From JADFNB01 sp036397455 (GTDB lineage: Bacteria > Gemmatimonadota > Gemmatimonadetes > Gemmatimonadales > GWC2-71-9), in NCBI GenBank assembly GCA_036397455.1, contig DASWIX010000078.1:62001-126000 (forward strand): a DNA stretch of 64,000 nucleotides, read 5' to 3'. Position numbers and translations under genes: made by a program. The notes beneath the pieces are model-generated. The model did no database searches, was not told the DNA's origin, and worked only from the letters and a program-made list of their open reading frames with translations. Below, in pieces: positions 60,353-64,000 of this stretch (the stretch's first letter is position 1; each line of letters begins with the position of its first letter).

Positions 60353-61398
60353 GGCTCCTCCTTCAGCGTAATGTGGAGCGGAGACCGATGACGGCGGCGC
60401 GCATTCTCTTCGGCCACCGCTCGGTTCTCCCGCTCCCACTCGGTTCGCAGCCGCACGTTGTGCAGGACGTTCTGCGGATTCAGCTCGTATCGCTTGATCG
60501 TGAGCCCGACGACACCGCCGACGGCAATGGCGGCTCCGACGGCCACCGCACCACCCTGCACCGACCGCGGCTGGACGTCGGGATTCGCCAGACTCAAGGG
60601 TATCGCCACCGCGGCGGCCCCGAACAACACGCCTTTCACCAGACTGGAAACCGACGGCGCGGCCCTGCGGCGCTCGGGAAGGAACCGTCCGGAGTCGAGC
60701 GGCGGCGGGTGCGCCACGGTATCCGCCGGAAGTCGCTCCACCCGGACCCGCATCGAGGCAGTGTCCGCCGCCACATCCCGCAGCCAGGCAACCACGCGGT
60801 ATTCTCTCATCGGGAGCCATGCTGCGCCCGGCGATGTGAACGACGTCCGGACCGTCTGCACGGAATCGACAGCGATGGTCCTCGCGAACGACTCGCTTGA
60901 AGCATCGTCCGCCGGAACGAAGCGCAGCTCCACCACCCCCGGCAGGCCGACAGCCACCGTTACCGGCCAACTACCCGTGTCGGGTTGAACCGTGGTGTCG
61001 TAGGGTGCCCGCAGTCCCAACGCCGGCGTGGCGCGCCTGGCCTCTTCAAACGCCTGGATGACATCGGGGTTGTATCGCTCAGGATCCATGCGAACGAACG
61101 GGTTCCGGCGAACGGCCGCCGCGAACTCGGCAGCCGCGGAATCGAGCAGCGTTTCCGACACGTAGATCACGCCCAGCCGGATGTACACCTCCGTTGCCAG
61201 ATCGGCGGGCGTACGGGAAGTCAGTTCAGCACCGAGCTCTCGCAGGATGCGCTTCGCCGCCTCGACTTCGGTGGCATCCAGAGCGGCAACAGCACGCGCG
61301 AGGCGATCTTCAGAATCCTGCTGCTGTGCCTCAAGCCCGCCGGCGATCATCGCGGCCAGGGCCAGACCCAGCACGCTGGAGAGGGCCGCGCGTCTCAT
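60349..61398 (-). CDS. Secreted TPR-like membrane-associated protein, third gene of the operon
   Basis: 349 residues. Signal peptide 1-25 (RRAALSSVLGLALAAMIAGGLEAQ), then helical TPR-like repeats (LARAVAALDATEVEAAKRILRELGAEL, EVYIRLGVIYVSETLLDSAAAEFAAAVRRNP), a beta-rich middle and a membrane segment near residue 260-300 (LVKGVLFGAAAVAIPLSLA, GGAVAVGAAIAVGGVVGL). Residues after that are charged and Arg-rich (RTEWERENRAVAEENARRRHR). Both ends overlap neighbours by four bases (ATGA). Confidence 0.78.
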   Translation of the reverse strand: MRRAALSSVLGLALAAMIAGGLEAQQQDSEDRLARAVAALDATEVEAAKRILRELGAELTSRTPADLATEVYIRLGVIYVSETLLDSAAAEFAAAVRRNPFVRMDPERYNPDVIQAFEEARRATPALGLRAPYDTTVQPDTGSWPVTVAVGLPGVVELRFVPADDASSESFARTIAVDSVQTVRTSFTSPGAAWLPMREYRVVAWLRDVAADTASMRVRVERLPADTVAHPPPLDSGRFLPERRRAAPSVSSLVKGVLFGAAAVAIPLSLANPDVQPRSVQGGAVAVGAAIAVGGVVGLTIKRYELNPQNVLHNVRLRTEWERENRAVAEENARRRHRSPLHITLKEEP

Positions 61399-62249
61399 GG
61401 TGACCTCCGCTTCAGCAAGACGGTGCCCAACCGGACCGGTTCACCTGCGGACACGGCAATCGTCGTATCGAACGGCGCATACCCGTCGCGCACCAGCCGC
61501 AGTTGATGCCGGCCCGCCTGCACCGGGTGCGCAACCAGCAGGGTGTATCCCACCGACTCATTGTCCAGGAAGACCTCTGCCCACGGCCGGGCATCCACAT
61601 ACAGCGTTCCGGGCGGCGCGTGCGCTAGCTGAAAGTCGAGCACCGTGGTCACGCCCGGCAGCACTTCGACCGTGACGCGCGCCGGGACACGGCCCTGAGC
61701 GGTCGCGACGATCGTGTGACTGCCCGGAGCCAACACGCGATCCACTGCGCCGGCGAGGAAAGCGCCATCCTCGACCTGAGCGGTCACGGCGATCTCGCCT
61801 TCGCGCAGCCGGAGCGCACCTCGGTCACCGCTGCCCGCGTCCCTACTCCAGATCCACCGGAGTCGCACGGTCGCCGTGTCTCCCGCCGTTCGGTCGACCG
61901 CTTCGCGAGCCGCTTGAACGACCCGCTTCACCGCGGGCGGAAACGCGATGGTATCGACGACCATATCCGGCAGCTGACGCAGGGCCCATCGCACCCACGT
62001 CTCGGCGAGCGCCGCGTGGTCCGTCTCGTTCAACGCGTCGACGAGGTTGTGCACGCCCAGCACCCAGAGGCTGTCGAGGGCACCGGCTTCCGGATCCAAA
62101 CCGCGGCTCAGGAGGCCCGCGGCCGTCTGGAAGTCGGCCACGTCATGAGCACGGATGCCGGCCGCTAGCGCGTCGCGTCCCGTCTGGGCCGGCGCCCCGC
62201 GTGCAGCCACTCCGATCGCAACGACGACAAACAGGATCTCGCGTGTCAC
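61395..62249 (-). CDS. PEGA-domain secreted protein, second gene of the operon
   Basis: 284 residues, GTG start overlapping the previous stop by four bases. Signal peptide 1-21 (TREILFVVVAIGVAARGAPAQ). The first ~120 residues are helical (TAAGLLSRGLDPEAG, LAETWVRWALRQLPDMVVD). Then two PEGA-type beta-sandwich units: one ending VTVEVLPGVTTVLDF, and one with GTLYVDARPWAEVFLDNESVGYT and VRDGYAPFDTTIAVSAGEPVRLGTVLL. PEGA domains usually bind envelope components. Confidence 0.83.
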   Translation of the reverse strand: MTREILFVVVAIGVAARGAPAQTGRDALAAGIRAHDVADFQTAAGLLSRGLDPEAGALDSLWVLGVHNLVDALNETDHAALAETWVRWALRQLPDMVVDTIAFPPAVKRVVQAAREAVDRTAGDTATVRLRWIWSRDAGSGDRGALRLREGEIAVTAQVEDGAFLAGAVDRVLAPGSHTIVATAQGRVPARVTVEVLPGVTTVLDFQLAHAPPGTLYVDARPWAEVFLDNESVGYTLLVAHPVQAGRHQLRLVRDGYAPFDTTIAVSAGEPVRLGTVLLKRRSP

Positions 62250-64000
62250 GGCGCCCCCTCGCGCATCTGAATGGTCACGATCTTCGTCTCGCCGGGCCCG
62301 AGCGAGACGGTCGTATCCACCGTCGCGTATCCGGGTCGCTCCACGCGGATGACGTGTGAACCGGCGGGCAGGGAGTCGCGATGGCTGGAGCCCTCACGGC
62401 CGAGCGCACCATCGACATAGATCCTCCCCCATCCTCCGACGGTCCGCACCACGAGCACACCGCCTTGGGTCGGGACGGGCGTCGCCTCCCGCAGCGGCGT
62501 CGCGTCGTCAGCCGGCGCGGCCGGTCCCGCCGCCAGAGGGCGTCCGACGAAGGGCAACTGCACCCACCCTCCGGCGGCGACCATCACATCGGTGCTCGCC
62601 GGCTCGTACCCCTCGGCGTCCATCCGCACCGTATGGCGCCCCGGCTGAAGCTCGAACTCCGTTCCGTCGCGAAGTCGTCCGTCCACGCGGACGGTGGCCC
62701 CTGAGGGCAGGCCGGTCACCACGACGCGACCGGTGACAACGGCGGGGCGAACCGGCGGTGTATCGGCCGGCGCGGCCACTGCTGCCGGCGTGCCCGGATC
62801 CCGCACCGCGTCCTCCGCGCGCGCTGTCTCGAGCGTGACTGCGGGCGGCTCCACTTCTGCCGCAGGGCCCAGCGATGAGGGACTCGGCGCCTGCTGTGTC
62901 AGCCAGAGCCCTGTCGCCCCTCCTCCCAACACCACGAGCGTGGCCGCGCCCCAGAGCAGTCGGCGACGGGGACGCACGGGGACCATGACGGCCGTACTGA
63001 TACGCTGCCAGGTTGCCGAGGGGCCCCGGTCGATTTGCAGCGACGGTTGAGATGGAGCGTGGGTCAGTGCCTCGACGAAGGCGGCGACGGTCGGGAACCG
63101 TGCCTCCGCCTTCTTGGCGAGCGCTTGCTCGACCGCGAGGTACACCTGGGGCGGCAACCCCGGGCGCAGCACGTCGAGGGGTGGCGGGGGCAGCATGCAG
63201 TGCTTGGTCAGGATATCGATCGCCGAGTCCCCCTCGAACGGCAACTGTCCCGCGAGCATCTGGTAGGCCATGACACCGAGGGAGTACTGGTCCGCGGCTC
63301 CCGTCAGCGTCTTGGAGCCCGTGCACTGCTCCGGCGACATGTAGTACGGCGTTCCAATCACCGACCCTGAGGCGGTGAACGAACCGGCGGCGAGCTGTTT
63401 GGCGATGCCGAAGTCGGTGACGGTCACGCGCAGGTCGTCGTCGAGCATGATGTTGGCCGGCTTGACGTCGCGATGGATGACGCCCCGGCGGTGGGCGTAG
63501 TCGAGCGCCGACGCCACGGGCTGGAGAACGGCGATCGCCTCGTCGAGTGAGAGACGGGCCTTTTCCTTGAGGAAGTCCGCGAGGGACAGGCCCTCGAGGA
63601 ACTTCATCGCGTACCAGAACAGCCTGCCCCCCGGCGCGATGCGGTAGATCGGGATGATGTGCGGATGGTCCAGCGTGGCGGCGGTCTGGGCCTCGCGCTT
63701 GAATCGCTCGACCGCGCCCGCACCGAACGTCAGTTCAGGTGGTAGCACCTTGATCGCCACCTTCCGCCGCAGATGGACTTCCGTGGCGAGGTAGACGATG
63801 GCCATCCCGCCGCGGCCGAGCTCGCGTTCCACCTCGAACTCGCTGCCGACCTCCTGGCGGACGAGGCGGAGGACTTGCTCGGAGGCGGCCTCGTCCATCG
63901 CCGCTGTCGTCGCGCCGCCGCCGGAGGGATCCGACACGTCCGCGCCGCAACTCAGGCAGAAGCGGGAGGTGTCAGGGATCGGGGTGTGGCAGCGGTAGCA
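62246..64000 (-). CDS. Zinc-ribbon Ser/Thr kinase with PEGA domains, partial
   Basis: About 584 residues are visible and the frame is open to the right edge, so the start lies outside. The first codons read CYRCHTPIPDTSRFCLSCGAD (a zinc ribbon). A Hanks kinase follows: FEVERELGRGGMAIVYLA, VAIKV (Lys), HRDVKPANIM, VTDFGIAKQL, GTPYYMSPEQ. After a membrane helix (LLWGAATLVVLGGGATGLWL), the outer half has two PEGA modules (VVVTGLPSGATVRVDGRLRDGTEFELQPGRHTVRMD and the final VRTVGGWGRIYVDGALG ... VIRVERPGYATVDTTVSLGPGETKIV). Its stop overlaps the next gene by four bases (GTGA). A regulatory kinase with an envelope-facing PEGA sensor. Confidence 0.92.
   Translation of the reverse strand, partial: CYRCHTPIPDTSRFCLSCGADVSDPSGGGATTAAMDEAASEQVLRLVRQEVGSEFEVERELGRGGMAIVYLATEVHLRRKVAIKVLPPELTFGAGAVERFKREAQTAATLDHPHIIPIYRIAPGGRLFWYAMKFLEGLSLADFLKEKARLSLDEAIAVLQPVASALDYAHRRGVIHRDVKPANIMLDDDLRVTVTDFGIAKQLAAGSFTASGSVIGTPYYMSPEQCTGSKTLTGAADQYSLGVMAYQMLAGQLPFEGDSAIDILTKHCMLPPPPLDVLRPGLPPQVYLAVEQALAKKAEARFPTVAAFVEALTHAPSQPSLQIDRGPSATWQRISTAVMVPVRPRRRLLWGAATLVVLGGGATGLWLTQQAPSPSSLGPAAEVEPPAVTLETARAEDAVRDPGTPAAVAAPADTPPVRPAVVTGRVVVTGLPSGATVRVDGRLRDGTEFELQPGRHTVRMDAEGYEPASTDVMVAAGGWVQLPFVGRPLAAGPAAPADDATPLREATPVPTQGGVLVVRTVGGWGRIYVDGALGREGSSHRDSLPAGSHVIRVERPGYATVDTTVSLGPGETKIVTIQMREGAP

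Overview
The window is high-GC bacterial chromosome. The best fit is a Gemmatimonadota (Gemmatimonadetes) bacterium, by inference: it carries several Hanks-type Ser/Thr kinases that begin with the DRLKxALADRYxIERELGxGGMATVYLA block typical of that phylum, one fused to a TolB/PD40-like beta-propeller and one to TolB-like and TPR-like regions, plus secreted peptidases, a TonB receptor, SBBP/PEGA-type envelope proteins and frequent GTG/TTG starts. No 16S or ribosomal protein gene is present to confirm this.

Layout. 1-5 kb: a carboxylate-amine ligase running off the left edge, a TonB-dependent receptor, an FHA/serine-protease fusion and a small zinc-ribbon gene. 5.2-7.3 kb: two tRNA-Glu genes followed by a three-gene, less GC-rich accessory cassette (a TIGR04255-like gene and two orphans). 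7.5-12 kb: a divergent pair of c-di-GMP genes. 12-24 kb: class V aminotransferase, HDAC-like deacetylase, kinase-TolB-TPR, lipoprotein, small operon with an S9 peptidase, RND/MMPL exporter and NTF2-like protein. 23.8-34 kb: an amino-sugar locus (NagB-PIG-L fusion, galactokinase-like GHMP kinase, SSS symporter, sugar nucleotidyltransferase, GH20 hexosaminidase) interleaved with FeoB and a zinc-ribbon FeoA. 34.4-36 kb: M28 peptidase.

36-49 kb is a signalling region in which the pair [Arg-rich DRR/zinc-ribbon protein, then PP2C phosphatase] occurs twice. It also holds a UPF0182 membrane protein, a gamma-glutamyltransferase whose N-terminus is a truncated kinase, a beta-helix lipoprotein and a kinase-propeller protein. 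49-55 kb: M20 peptidase, MATE exporter, a decayed kinase and RecQ. 54.8-57.8 kb: tRNA-Trp between two hairpin repeats, a beta-barrel protein, a tandem hairpin array and an ECF sigma/zinc-finger anti-sigma pair. 58.3-59.6 kb: the wreck of a type I-C CRISPR-Cas locus (cas4 and cas7 fragments and a piece of repeat), with a nucleotidyltransferase/HEPN pair lodged in it. 59.7-64 kb: a four-gene operon with 4-bp overlaps encoding a zinc-ribbon/kinase/PEGA protein, a PEGA lipid- or envelope-associated protein, a TPR-like secreted protein and an outer-membrane barrel; the kinase runs off the right edge.

The most notable items are the decayed CRISPR-Cas locus, the kinase/GGT chimera, the duplicated DRR-zinc-ribbon/PP2C module with a degenerate receiver domain, the TIGR04255 cassette, the NagB-PIG-L amino-sugar locus and the right-hand kinase/PEGA/barrel operon.
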